Made by a program: the position numbers and the translations under genes. A model generated the notes under the pieces. That model was not told the DNA's origin and did no database searches. It was given only the letters and a program-made list of their open reading frames with translations. From contig NZ_CP147839.1 in the NCBI RefSeq assembly GCF_037338445.1, forward strand, positions 1 to 64,000: a stretch of 64,000 nt of DNA. Reading direction: 5' to 3'. Source of the stretch: Salinibaculum sp. SYNS191 (lineage in GTDB: Archaea > Halobacteriota > Halobacteria > Halobacteriales > Haloarculaceae). Shown here piece after piece: positions 49,447 to 56,484 of this stretch (position 1 is its first letter; every line of letters starts with the position of its first letter).

Positions 49447-51357
49447 TTAGGTGCCTGAAACCTCGAACCGGGCCCCACCGTCTGTGCCCTCGGTGACCTT
49501 GATTTTCCACCCGTGGGCTTCGACGATGCGTTTGACGATCGCGAGCCCGAACCCGGTGCCGTCCTGGTTGGTCGTATACCCACTCTCGAAGACGTCGTCT
49601 CGTTCGTCTTCTGGGATGCCGGGGCCGGTATCTTCGATGTAGAACCCGTCGTCGAGGGAGCCGACGCGAATTGTGACTCCGTCGCCGCCGTGTTCGATTG
49701 CGTTCCGGTACAGGTTCTCAAACACCTGGATGAGCCGACTGCGGTCCGCGTCGATCTGGACGCTCGACTCGACCTCGAGCGAAGCTGATTTGGTTGTGAC
49801 GTTTGTCCAGGCTTGATTAGCGACCGCGCGCAGTGCTACCGGTTCCGTTTCTCCGACGGCATCGCCTTCGCGAGCGAGTGTCAACATATCCTCGATTAGC
49901 CGTTCCATCCGATTCAACGCCCGGTCGATTGCGTCAACGTGGTCTATCTCGCCAGTCATCTGGATGAGTTCCAGACGACCCTGTGCGACGTTCAGGGGAT
50001 TTCGGAGATCGTGAGACAGCAGACTGGCGAACTCCTCGAGACGGTCACGCTCTCGGCGGATCATCGCCTCTGCGGACATCCGATCGAGGGCCGTCACGAC
50101 GTGGGTTGCCAGCATCTCTGCGACGTCCTCGTCGCGTTCGGCGAACGCACCCGGCTCCGACGCGAACACCTGTAAGACACCGTAGCCTTCGAGCGGGATA
50201 CTCAGCAACGCTCGAGGATCCTCACATGACTGGGGCTCGGATTTTCCCCCACCATCACGGATGGGCGACCTGGCTGCTGACCGCGTGTCGGCGAGATCGT
50301 CGACTCGAAGGACCGTGTCGGTTTGATAGCTTTGACCGGCGTACCCGAACGAGAGCGGCATCGGCTCACTATCGTCGATATCTTCGGAACCAGAGCTGGC
50401 GGCCGGAACAAACTGATCACCTTCTACGACGGCAACTCGGGCGACATCTGCCCCGAACAACTCGACAGCGCCATCAGCGGCCCGTTGGTGGATCGCCGCT
50501 CTCGAATCAGCCGCGGTGATGTCAGTGGCAATCTCGTGGAGTTGAGTCACCTTCGACGTGTGCTGGTGGAGCCGGTGTTCGGCTGCTTTTCGGTCGGAGA
50601 CATCCTGAATGACACCCGTAAACAGATGCTCGTCCGCAACGGCATATTCGCCGAAGCTAACCTCCACGGGGAACTCCGCTCCGTTCGCTCGCTGACCAAC
50701 CAATTCGAGCCCTGCCCAATCGAGCGAACGCTCGCCCGCTGATAGATACTGCGCCATCGCGTCGCGATGTGGTTCCTGCAATCGGCCGGGCATCAGCGTC
50801 GCTAGTGGCTCCCCGGTGAGTGACTTTGGCGAGTAACCAAAAAGCTCCTCGACGGCGTCGTTCGCGTAGCGAATCGTGCTCGACTCGTCGATGGTAATGA
50901 CGGCGAATGACGAATTCTCGGTCAGGGCGCGAAACCGCTGTTCAGACAGTTCGAGCTGCTGTTCACGTGCTTCCAGGCCGGTCGCATAGTAGCCGAGCAG
51001 GATTCCAGCAGCCATGAAGAGCGCAACGTCATTGAGAACGAGGACAATCGGTTCGCCGGCGGGAACCTGTTCGAGAGAGATGATGAACAGGATCCAGAGG
51101 GTGACGGCAACGCCGACGAGTGCGCCCCCAAGGAGCCATTTTGTCAGCTGGGTGATCCGGTCGATTGGGTGCGTTCGTGCCAGCCAGATTCCACCCACGA
51201 TTAGTCCAAGCCCGACCGCAACCGGAAGAGATACTTCGATAAAATCGACGAGAGGCTCGTCGGTATCAGTAATCGCGCGGCCAAGTGCAAGCCATAGAAG
51301 GGCACCTCCCAGGAAAGTGACCGACCATTGACTGGCCACGCGATACGCCCGGTTCAT
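49447..51357 (-). CDS. membrane-anchored PAS-GAF histidine kinase
   Basis: A 636-residue protein. About four hydrophobic segments occupy residues 10-135 (FLGGALLWLALGRAI, PVAVGLGLIVGGIWLA, LLGGALVGVAVTLWILFIIS and LFMAAGILLGYYATGL), a small sensor-like membrane part. A PAS domain follows (RALTENSSFAVITIDESSTI), then a GAF domain (about 265-430), HisKA (ASLLSHDLRNPLNVAQGRLE) and HATPase (EDTGPGIPEDERDDVF, DGTGFGLAIV). It is convergent with the second peroxiredoxin. Its output domain closely resembles that of the 47046-48431 kinase, suggesting a shared ancestor. No response regulator is next to it. Confidence 0.9.
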   Translation of the reverse strand: MNRAYRVASQWSVTFLGGALLWLALGRAITDTDEPLVDFIEVSLPVAVGLGLIVGGIWLARTHPIDRITQLTKWLLGGALVGVAVTLWILFIISLEQVPAGEPIVLVLNDVALFMAAGILLGYYATGLEAREQQLELSEQRFRALTENSSFAVITIDESSTIRYANDAVEELFGYSPKSLTGEPLATLMPGRLQEPHRDAMAQYLSAGERSLDWAGLELVGQRANGAEFPVEVSFGEYAVADEHLFTGVIQDVSDRKAAEHRLHQHTSKVTQLHEIATDITAADSRAAIHQRAADGAVELFGADVARVAVVEGDQFVPAASSGSEDIDDSEPMPLSFGYAGQSYQTDTVLRVDDLADTRSAARSPIRDGGGKSEPQSCEDPRALLSIPLEGYGVLQVFASEPGAFAERDEDVAEMLATHVVTALDRMSAEAMIRRERDRLEEFASLLSHDLRNPLNVAQGRLELIQMTGEIDHVDAIDRALNRMERLIEDMLTLAREGDAVGETEPVALRAVANQAWTNVTTKSASLEVESSVQIDADRSRLIQVFENLYRNAIEHGGDGVTIRVGSLDDGFYIEDTGPGIPEDERDDVFESGYTTNQDGTGFGLAIVKRIVEAHGWKIKVTEGTDGGARFEVSGT

Positions 51358-51483
51358 TACAATATGTTACGACCTGTTAACCATTTAATCGCCGTGGACG
51401 CCAAGTGTCGGTGTATCCGCCCACCGCGTACCAGATGGAAGTGCCCGGCCGGTGTCCGGATACACCGCTCGGCAGGCATCGGG

Positions 51484-51744
51484 TTACTGTGGCTCTGATC
51501 TTTCCCTTTGGTCAATCAGAACGTCGACGTTGTCCGGCGTCACTACGAGTTGGACGCCCTCGACCGTGAACTGAACTTCTACGTCCGCCTGTGACGCGTT
51601 CACGAGCTGGTCCAGAGCGTCGACGTCGACGTAATCGTGGAGCTGATAGGTGTCATCCTCGAGCCCACACGCCTCTAGTCTCTCAACAATATCAACCAGC
51701 AGGTCACTCGATGTGGCCGGACTGTCTACTGGTGGGGAATCCAT
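51484..51744 (-). CDS. HalOD1 output-domain protein
   Basis: The product has 86 residues from ATG 51744 (an open frame reaches 51798). LLVDIVERLEACGLEDDTYQ, LHDYVDVDALDQLVNASQ and VQFTVEGVQLVVTPDNVDVL match the haloarchaeal HalOD1 domain, a small unit found alone or fused to signalling proteins. It lies 126 bases from the membrane histidine kinase on the same strand, as HalOD1 genes often lie near such kinases. Output function is not known. Confidence 0.82.
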   Translation of the reverse strand: MDSPPVDSPATSSDLLVDIVERLEACGLEDDTYQLHDYVDVDALDQLVNASQADVEVQFTVEGVQLVVTPDNVDVLIDQRERSEPQ

Positions 51745-51865
51745 CTGTACACGTGGGGCATAGTATGGCAGTTGTTTAAAACGTTTGGAGTCAACCACAG
51801 AAGCTTAACGCTTCCTCAATTGACTTAGCGCGTTCGGGATAGCGTCGGCGCAACCACAAGCGATT

Positions 51866-52126
51866 ATGCGCTTTGACGCCGACTGGATGTCTCGCGCCGA
51901 TGACCGCATTCTGGAGCATCTTGCTGAAGCCGGTCCCGATACCCCAAAAGAAATGGCGGACAGCGATCGAGTGCGCTTCTCTCGCCAACACATCAATGCC
52001 CGTTGCAAGACGCTGGTCGAATACGGCCTCCTCGTCCACCTCGGCAACGGCGTCTACGATATCACGCGAACGGGAGAGCAGTATCTCGCCGGCGACCTCG
52101 ACGCTCGTGATCTCGACCCCGAATAG
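51866..52126 (+). CDS. winged-helix protein (phiH1 repressor-like)
   Basis: An 86-residue protein that is one winged helix: RADDRILEHLAEAGPDTPKE, then RFSRQHINARCKTLVEYGLL, then VHLGNGVYDITRTGEQYLAG as the wing. This is the pattern of PhiH1-repressor-like proteins in haloarchaea. It ends 3 bases before the convergent PIN gene stop. It may be an orphan phage-type repressor or a local regulator; no operator is obvious. Confidence 0.78.
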   Translation: MRFDADWMSRADDRILEHLAEAGPDTPKEMADSDRVRFSRQHINARCKTLVEYGLLVHLGNGVYDITRTGEQYLAGDLDARDLDPE

Positions 52127-52128
52127 CG

Positions 52129-52638
52129 TCAACTGTCGCCGGCGACCAGGTCCTCGATGAACCGGAAGCCGTTCACGAACGTCACCGAGTCACCGTACCC
52201 CTCGCTCGCGAGCACGGTTTCGGCCCCTTCGCCGGCCGCGATATCGGTCGTGTAGATGTACACCTCGGTCGCCGTCCCCGCGCTGAGATGCTGGGCAGCG
52301 AGGGCGGCGAGGGCGGCGTCGGCACGCTCGACTTCGTCGGCAGGGCGGTCGTCGGCGTTCGCGATGTACCGCTGGACGCCATCCATCACCCGCGAGACGA
52401 CCGGTTCGGAGAACTCGAGCGGCGCCGCAACCGTCGCCCAGCCCTCGTCGATTGCGGTGTCGACGGGCGGGTTTTCGACATCCGGATCGTCGATAGTCAG
52501 CTCCTCGTACACCCGTTCGGGCAGGACGAAGGTGACGTCGTTCCGGCGAGCGAACCGCCGAACGGCCTGGTACCGACTGTTCGACGACTGTCCCATCGCG
52601 ACGAACAGGCCGGTGTCAGCGATGTGGAGCCGGCTCAC
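52129..52638 (-). CDS. PIN-domain RNase (VapC-like toxin candidate)
   Basis: A 169-residue protein starting with GTG. Acidic residues typical of PIN nucleases are in order: the aspartate in LHIADTGLFVA (residue 8), a glutamate in ERVYEELTID, the aspartate of VERADAALAALA (near 106) and the TTDIAAGEG loop (near 130). The GTG overlaps the stop of the upstream HTH gene (GTGA). HTH plus PIN in one operon is the usual layout of an archaeal toxin-antitoxin module. Cleavage of tRNA or rRNA is known for VapC; target here unknown. Confidence 0.78.
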   Translation of the reverse strand: MSRLHIADTGLFVAMGQSSNSRYQAVRRFARRNDVTFVLPERVYEELTIDDPDVENPPVDTAIDEGWATVAAPLEFSEPVVSRVMDGVQRYIANADDRPADEVERADAALAALAAQHLSAGTATEVYIYTTDIAAGEGAETVLASEGYGDSVTFVNGFRFIEDLVAGDS

Positions 52639-53231
52639 GCGTCGTCAGCGCCGTCGTCGTCGATATCCAACTCGTCGAGTCCTGCCCCTGCCTCCTCGAT
52701 GTCGTAGTGCTCGTGGACGACGGGCCGGAGCGCCTGGAGGATCATCTCCGCCGCCAGCGGCGAGATGTCGAGGTCCTCCGCCATCAGCCGGTGGGTCACT
52801 TCCCCACGCTCCCGAGCGACGGCGTAGGTGAGCGCGGTCGCGAGGCCGGCGACGCCGTGGCGGTCGATGTAGGTGTCGATGTCGGCGTCCGTCTCGCGGC
52901 GGCCGACGGCGTCGATCAGCGCCGGCGTGATGGTGTACTCGCGGTCGCCGGCGGCCGTCGTCACGGTCAGGTCGATCTCCCGGGCGGCGTACCGGCGCGG
53001 CTGCTCGTCGTCGGTGACGTCGACGACGCCGGCGTCGACGAGCCGGTTGACGTAACTGTAGGCGGTCCCCTGGGCAAGTTCGAGGTCGTCCATTACGTCC
53101 TGGACGGTCGCCTCGCCCTCTCTAGCGAGGTACGCGTACAGCTGGGCGAGCTGTGGCTCCTCGAGAAGGTCAGCGACCGAGAGAAAGTCCTGGACGATGT
53201 CGCCGTCGGCGCGATTTGAAGTGCGTGACAC
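52635..53231 (-). CDS. winged-helix protein paired with PIN nuclease (antitoxin candidate)
   Basis: A 198-residue protein from a GTG at 53231. A winged helix is visible: EEPQLAQLYAYLAREGEATV, then MDDLELAQGTAYSYVNRLVD and DDEQPRRYAAREID. A second, smaller domain follows (TITPALIDAVGRRETDADID), with an acidic tail. A TATA-like TTTACTG lies about 30 bases before the GTG, so transcription is probably leaderless. Its tail overlaps the PIN gene. I infer an antitoxin and autorepressor role. It differs from the classical short VapB type, so it could be a transcription factor that only shares the operon. Confidence 0.68.
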   Translation of the reverse strand: MSRTSNRADGDIVQDFLSVADLLEEPQLAQLYAYLAREGEATVQDVMDDLELAQGTAYSYVNRLVDAGVVDVTDDEQPRRYAAREIDLTVTTAAGDREYTITPALIDAVGRRETDADIDTYIDRHGVAGLATALTYAVARERGEVTHRLMAEDLDISPLAAEMILQALRPVVHEHYDIEEAGAGLDELDIDDDGADDA

Positions 53232-53280
53232 GATTCGTTCTTGATTACAGTTTACAGCGAATCAGTAAAGAGTGTTGGGG

Positions 53281-53616
53281 TCACTCTGCCGGCGTCGCGA
53301 CGAGATGCTCTTCGAGGTCGCGCGTCCAGTACGTCGCGAGCCCACCCGGACTACAGCGGGCGCACAGCTGCAACGGGCCTTCCAGATGCCCGAGTTCGAC
53401 ACGGAATCGCGTGAGCGCCGCGAGCGTGTCGACGGCCAGCCCACAGCCGTCACAGGCGACGTGATCGCACTCGTCGGGATCCGGCTCGGTCTGGATGGCA
53501 CAGTCCACGCAGATCGGGTGCGTGACCCGCTCGTCTTGCCCCCAGGTGTGGGCCTCGCCAGTCTCGGTACCGGGCGGCGCGTCGCAGAATGCACAGCCGA
53601 CGAGGGTTTGCTGCAT
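53281..53616 (-). CDS. DUF7558-like zinc-ribbon protein
   Basis: The product has 111 residues from ATG 53616. Three cysteine pairs (CAFCD, CVDCAIQ and CDGCGLAVD, plus CARCSPGG) suggest two zinc sites; histidines between them could add ligands. No other motif is seen. It overlaps the stop of 53616-53906 by one base (TGATG), so the two genes are translated together. I recall relatives only as haloarchaeal hypothetical proteins. A DNA- or RNA-binding role is likely for such ribbons but unproven. Confidence 0.65.
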   Translation of the reverse strand: MQQTLVGCAFCDAPPGTETGEAHTWGQDERVTHPICVDCAIQTEPDPDECDHVACDGCGLAVDTLAALTRFRVELGHLEGPLQLCARCSPGGLATYWTRDLEEHLVATPAE

Positions 53617-53906
53617 CACTCGCCCTCCGCGTCGGCGTCGCGGTCAGTCGTCCAGCCACGATGGAAGACGGCTAGCTGCGTCGATGAGTCGAACGCGGTA
53701 CCGCTCGGCTCGTGAACCAGAACTTGGTCCTCGGGAACCGGAGTGACGACGTCCGCGTCGATGAGGTCGTTGACCAGGTTCTGGGCCGTCGTGTCGTCGA
53801 CGTCCGCCGTGTCGACGCCGGCGGCGTCGCGGTCCTGGGCGAGCTGTTCTTTCTCGAACTGTTCGTAGTCGCGACTCGTGTCGTCGTGCGGATCGGGATC
53901 AGGCAT
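53616..53906 (-). CDS. hypothetical acidic protein
   Basis: A 96-residue protein, acidic, with an EQFEKEQLAQDRDAAGVDTA helix and a second half (LIDADVVTPVPEDQVLVHEP, FDSSTQLAVFHRGW) of short strands. No family recognised. Its start at 53906 is preceded by a leader hairpin at 28 bases, so it is the first gene of a two-gene unit with the zinc-ribbon protein. Confidence 0.55.
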   Translation of the reverse strand: MPDPDPHDDTSRDYEQFEKEQLAQDRDAAGVDTADVDDTTAQNLVNDLIDADVVTPVPEDQVLVHEPSGTAFDSSTQLAVFHRGWTTDRDADAEGE

Positions 53907-53933
53907 GGTGAGTCACACAGCGCACGCTATTGC

Positions 53934-53963
53934 GCGCTGCACGCCTCCCGGCGCCGATAAACA
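53934..53963 (-). promoter_or_regulatory. leader hairpin element, 53616-53906 gene
   Basis: Minus strand: TTTATCG, stem GGCGC with GCGC(T), loop CGGGAGGCGTGCA; 28 bases before the start. Recurrent leader family. Confidence 0.6.
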
Positions 53964-53980
53964 GTCAGGGCGGACAGCGT

Positions 53981-54526
53981 CTAGTCCGGTCGGGGATCGC
54001 GATAGCCGATGACGGCGACATCGTCGATGAACAGGACGCCCTTCATAAAGTCGAGCTTGGTCAGACTGTGCTGGTACAGGTTATGCCGGCCCAGGTAGTT
54101 TACTGGCACAACCAGACAGCCGAACTCGATCTTTGGCCGGCCGTCCTTCTGGGTGCGGTACCCCTTCTGGAACTTGAGGAGGTCATCGCTGACGTTCTTC
54201 CGCTCGCTCTTTTCGACCTCGATGGCGATACGGGCGTCGGCGTCGTAGAGATCGACGCTGTAGTTAAACCCCTGATGCGACCAGAGCTTGCAGTTCGGGT
54301 TGTAGCCGCCGGCGGCGTCCCCTTCGTACTCGTACTGCGAGAGCTTGTCGGCGATCGCGGCATCGAACCCACCGACCTCCGTGTGTTTCGTCGAGTCGTC
54401 GAAGACGCTGGCCGGGACAGCTTCAACGGCCGCCCGAATCGACGCCAGCGCATCGTCCGGAAACGCCTCGGACGAAGTTTGGGTGCGGCGCGCGCTCAGT
54501 TTGGTGACTTCCTCGACGACGACCAT
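53981..54526 (-). CDS. PD-(D/E)XK restriction-endonuclease-like protein
   Basis: A 181-residue protein. The segment NYSVDLYDADARIAIEVEKS has the D-x(n)-E-x-K spacing (D near residue 95, E-V-E-K near 107) of PD-(D/E)XK nucleases; the following helix and strand (FQKGYRTQKDGRPKI, FGCLVVPVNYLG) complete the core. Restriction enzymes of BglII-like type have this small form. No methylase gene is near, so it may be a modification-dependent enzyme, a homing-type passenger, or an R-M remnant. Start is the ATG at 54526. Confidence 0.65.
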   Translation of the reverse strand: MVVVEEVTKLSARRTQTSSEAFPDDALASIRAAVEAVPASVFDDSTKHTEVGGFDAAIADKLSQYEYEGDAAGGYNPNCKLWSHQGFNYSVDLYDADARIAIEVEKSERKNVSDDLLKFQKGYRTQKDGRPKIEFGCLVVPVNYLGRHNLYQHSLTKLDFMKGVLFIDDVAVIGYRDPRPD

Positions 54527-54720
54527 ACTCGCTCTCGAGGAGTAGCGACCCGATAAAACCCGTCGCGACGGTCAATCGAGCCGACCGGCCGCCAAGGTAT
54601 ACTTACTCGAGGAGTAGGGCGGTGGGCGGGGTTATTCGACTGATTTTAGTTAGGCGCAATATCCCCTTCTCAATTCAGCGATGGGGTGAAAATCCTGCTC
54701 AGGGCTGCTAGTCATCGTCA

Positions 54721-54894
54721 TTATCCCGACTTCTTCAACCGGAAAATCATCACTTCTAAGTCTCGAGTCTCGGCGTCATGGCGTAGTTCGTATCCTCCAT
54801 TGTCTATGGGAACACCGTTCTCAAGTGCACGAAGAATGAGGTCATCCATCGCTTCTTGAAACTCCCGTTTGGTAGTTGGATCCTGTTCAGGCAT
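54721..54894 (-). CDS. small hypothetical protein (57 residues)
   Basis: MPEQDPTTKREFQEAMDDLI at the start, then NGVPIDNGGYELRHD and LEVMIFRLKKSG at the end: one helix and a beta hairpin. It is open from ATG 54894 to TAA at 54721 and is too short for many gene callers. The sequence has the look of a real small domain, a pattern of hydrophobic residues with a GGYELRHD turn. Function unknown; by size it could be an antitoxin or a subunit. Confidence 0.55.
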   Translation of the reverse strand: MPEQDPTTKREFQEAMDDLILRALENGVPIDNGGYELRHDAETRDLEVMIFRLKKSG

Positions 54895-55333
54895 CCTTCT
54901 CTTTAGACTGCGGAGAGGAATACGATTGTGGCATGATACACCATGTCGAATCCTGAATTAGCTCTTGAGGGGACGTTCCTTGTCGAAGTGGGGGCCTTTC
55001 TTTACAATATTTCTCTCGGGATCCCACTTGACCACCCCATCTTCCACTAATTCTTCCAAGGACTTTTCGCTCAATTCAAGACGGAGTTTAGCAACGTCTA
55101 AATCAGCGGAGGGGGGATCGGAACGGGGGGCGTTCCCCGATGACGTGAGGTCTGTGATAAACAGATAGTACGTGCTTCATACGGAAGAGTCCAGTAGGTT
55201 TTCACGCGACCTAGACAATTTGATTAAGTGGGTAACATTCTGCGATACGCACTCAGTCCGTAGTCTTCCTTGCGAAAATGGCGATTCCAGCTGTGGTCCT
55301 GTTCTGGAAAAAGGGGTCGCGATAGCCCCAGAG

Positions 55334-55375
55334 TTAACCAACACTGTGTCGGTATCGGTTCGGAATGTTGGTTAA
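55334..55375. repeat. TTAACCAACA inverted repeat, copy 6
   Basis: TTAACCAACA at 55334-55343 and TGTTGGTTAA at 55366-55375, 22 bases between, just beyond the stop of the 55385-55825 gene. Confidence 0.85.
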
Positions 55376-55384
55376 GTCTAGCCG

Positions 55385-55825
55385 CTACGGCGTCCGGAGC
55401 TCTCGAACTGGCTTCACGACGAAGGTATCTGGGTCGCTGGCTGCTTCTTCACCTGCCCACTCCGCCGTCGTTGACGCCGACCGCGTGAGCTGAGTGATGA
55501 GCTCGTCGCGAACGGTTCGTCGAGGGACGGTGGTCTCGTGCCAGCCCTGCCGGTCGTCGAAGTGCCGCTTCTGGAACTCCTCGCCGACGTCGTCGGCCGC
55601 GACGTACTGCGTCCGCGTCGACCGCCCGACCTGCCGGGAGATGAAGATGGCTCCCACGGCCTCGTGCGTGAGCTCGACGAGAGTACACTCCACGAGCGCG
55701 ACGACCGACGCGTGATTCCGGTCGGTCGGAACCGTCATCTCGAGGTCCGCCCACGGCGCCTCACCGTCAGTGGTAGTTGCTGCGTGATCCGCTGCTCGTG
55801 TCTTACTGCGTTGTTCCGAAACCAT
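55385..55825 (-). CDS. hypothetical protein of the leader-bearing set
   Basis: A 146-residue protein. The strand MTVPTDRNHASVVALVECTL, followed by EAVGAIFISRQVGR and a helix (EEFQKRHFDDRQGWHETTVP), gives an alpha/beta look. No motif recognised. Its leader hairpin lies 24 bases upstream and repeat copy 6 just downstream, so it belongs with the backbone genes at 23-30 kb although it is 25 kb away. Confidence 0.55.
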   Translation of the reverse strand: MVSEQRSKTRAADHAATTTDGEAPWADLEMTVPTDRNHASVVALVECTLVELTHEAVGAIFISRQVGRSTRTQYVAADDVGEEFQKRHFDDRQGWHETTVPRRTVRDELITQLTRSASTTAEWAGEEAASDPDTFVVKPVRELRTP

Positions 55826-55848
55826 CGTCTATTGGGGGCACGTGACGC

Positions 55849-55875
55849 GCCCCGCCACCCCCTCGCGGGGGCAAC
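55849..55875 (-). promoter_or_regulatory. leader hairpin element, 55385-55825 gene
   Basis: Minus strand: CTGTTGC, stem GCCCC/GGGGC, loop CGCGAGGGGGTGGC; 24 bases before the start. The T-tract is weak; the hairpin and loop match the family. Confidence 0.5.
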
Positions 55876-55986
55876 AGACCCCACCGAAACGCACCCTGTC
55901 AACCAATGCGCTAAATCTGATACTTCCGTAGTTCCGCTACCCCTGTGATGGCCCCTCGGCCTGAGAGAGCCGGCGGCCTTCGCACA

Positions 55987-56029
55987 TTGCATATCGCCTC
56001 TTTCTTTGGACGAAAACCGCGATATGCAA
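55987..56029. repeat. inverted repeat with 11-base arms
   Basis: Arms 55987-55997 and 56019-56029, 21 bases between. Total length and spacing match the TTAACCAACA repeats, but the sequence differs. No gene flanks it closely. Confidence 0.6.
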
Positions 56030-56484
56030 GACAATATGACGCCCTCAAATCGAAGAAGAACCCCGTCGGGCCGATTTGAGGCGGTAGAAGATACCTCGAC
56101 GAGTTCCGGAGTAATGCCATAATCTCAAAAATTGCTCGACGGCAGGGTAACGAAGGTGATTACGGCCGTATCTGGATAACTTGGAACCGTTGCATCACCT
56201 GGACTGAACCTCTCAAGATCCTCCGACTCGGCACTTCGAATTGTGGAATATCCCCGATTCCCTCGATTTTGGCCGTGTTAGCCGCTGACAATTGCTCGAC
56301 GGGGTTATAGTGGATCTGTTTCTACTATCTAAGAAAATCTTATAATTCATCCGTTTTGATGGGTTTCAGTTGACGTGCTGAACACGGGGCGCGTATCTTG
56401 CTTGATGTTCCATCTGATTGTCGCTGGATAGACGGCTGTGCAAATACTTACAGTTAATAAACCTCGAGAACCACTCCCTGGAAA

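Larger units (their letters stand above)
54527..55384. other. interval with one small gene, one broken small frame and a regulatory repeat
   Basis: A 57-residue gene occupies 54721-54894. On the minus strand between about 55170 and 54958 a frame reading LDVAKLRLELSEKSLEELVE and DGVVKWDPERNIVKKG looks like the winged-helix end of a protein, but lacks a start: an in-frame stop sits at its head, so it may be a decayed gene. TTAACCAACA copy 6 is at 55334-55375. I see nothing else. Confidence 0.5.
55826..56484. other. gene-free interval with a leader hairpin and an 11-base dyad
   Basis: Contains the leader of the 55385-55825 gene (55849-55872), an 11-base perfect inverted repeat TTGCATATCGC / GCGATATGCAA (55987-55997 and 56019-56029) and two short direct repeats AATTGCTCGACGG near 56130 and 56291. 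No convincing gene is seen. The promoter of 56485 probably lies in its last 100 bases. Confidence 0.5.

Noticed and set aside
14981..55375. TTAACCAACA repeats as a CRISPR array
   Set aside because: The copies are kilobases apart and are inverted repeats, not evenly spaced direct repeats; no cas genes are present.
23641..55875. Leader hairpins as transcription terminators
   Set aside because: On the strand of the following gene the T-run precedes the hairpin, and most copies lie close to a start codon.
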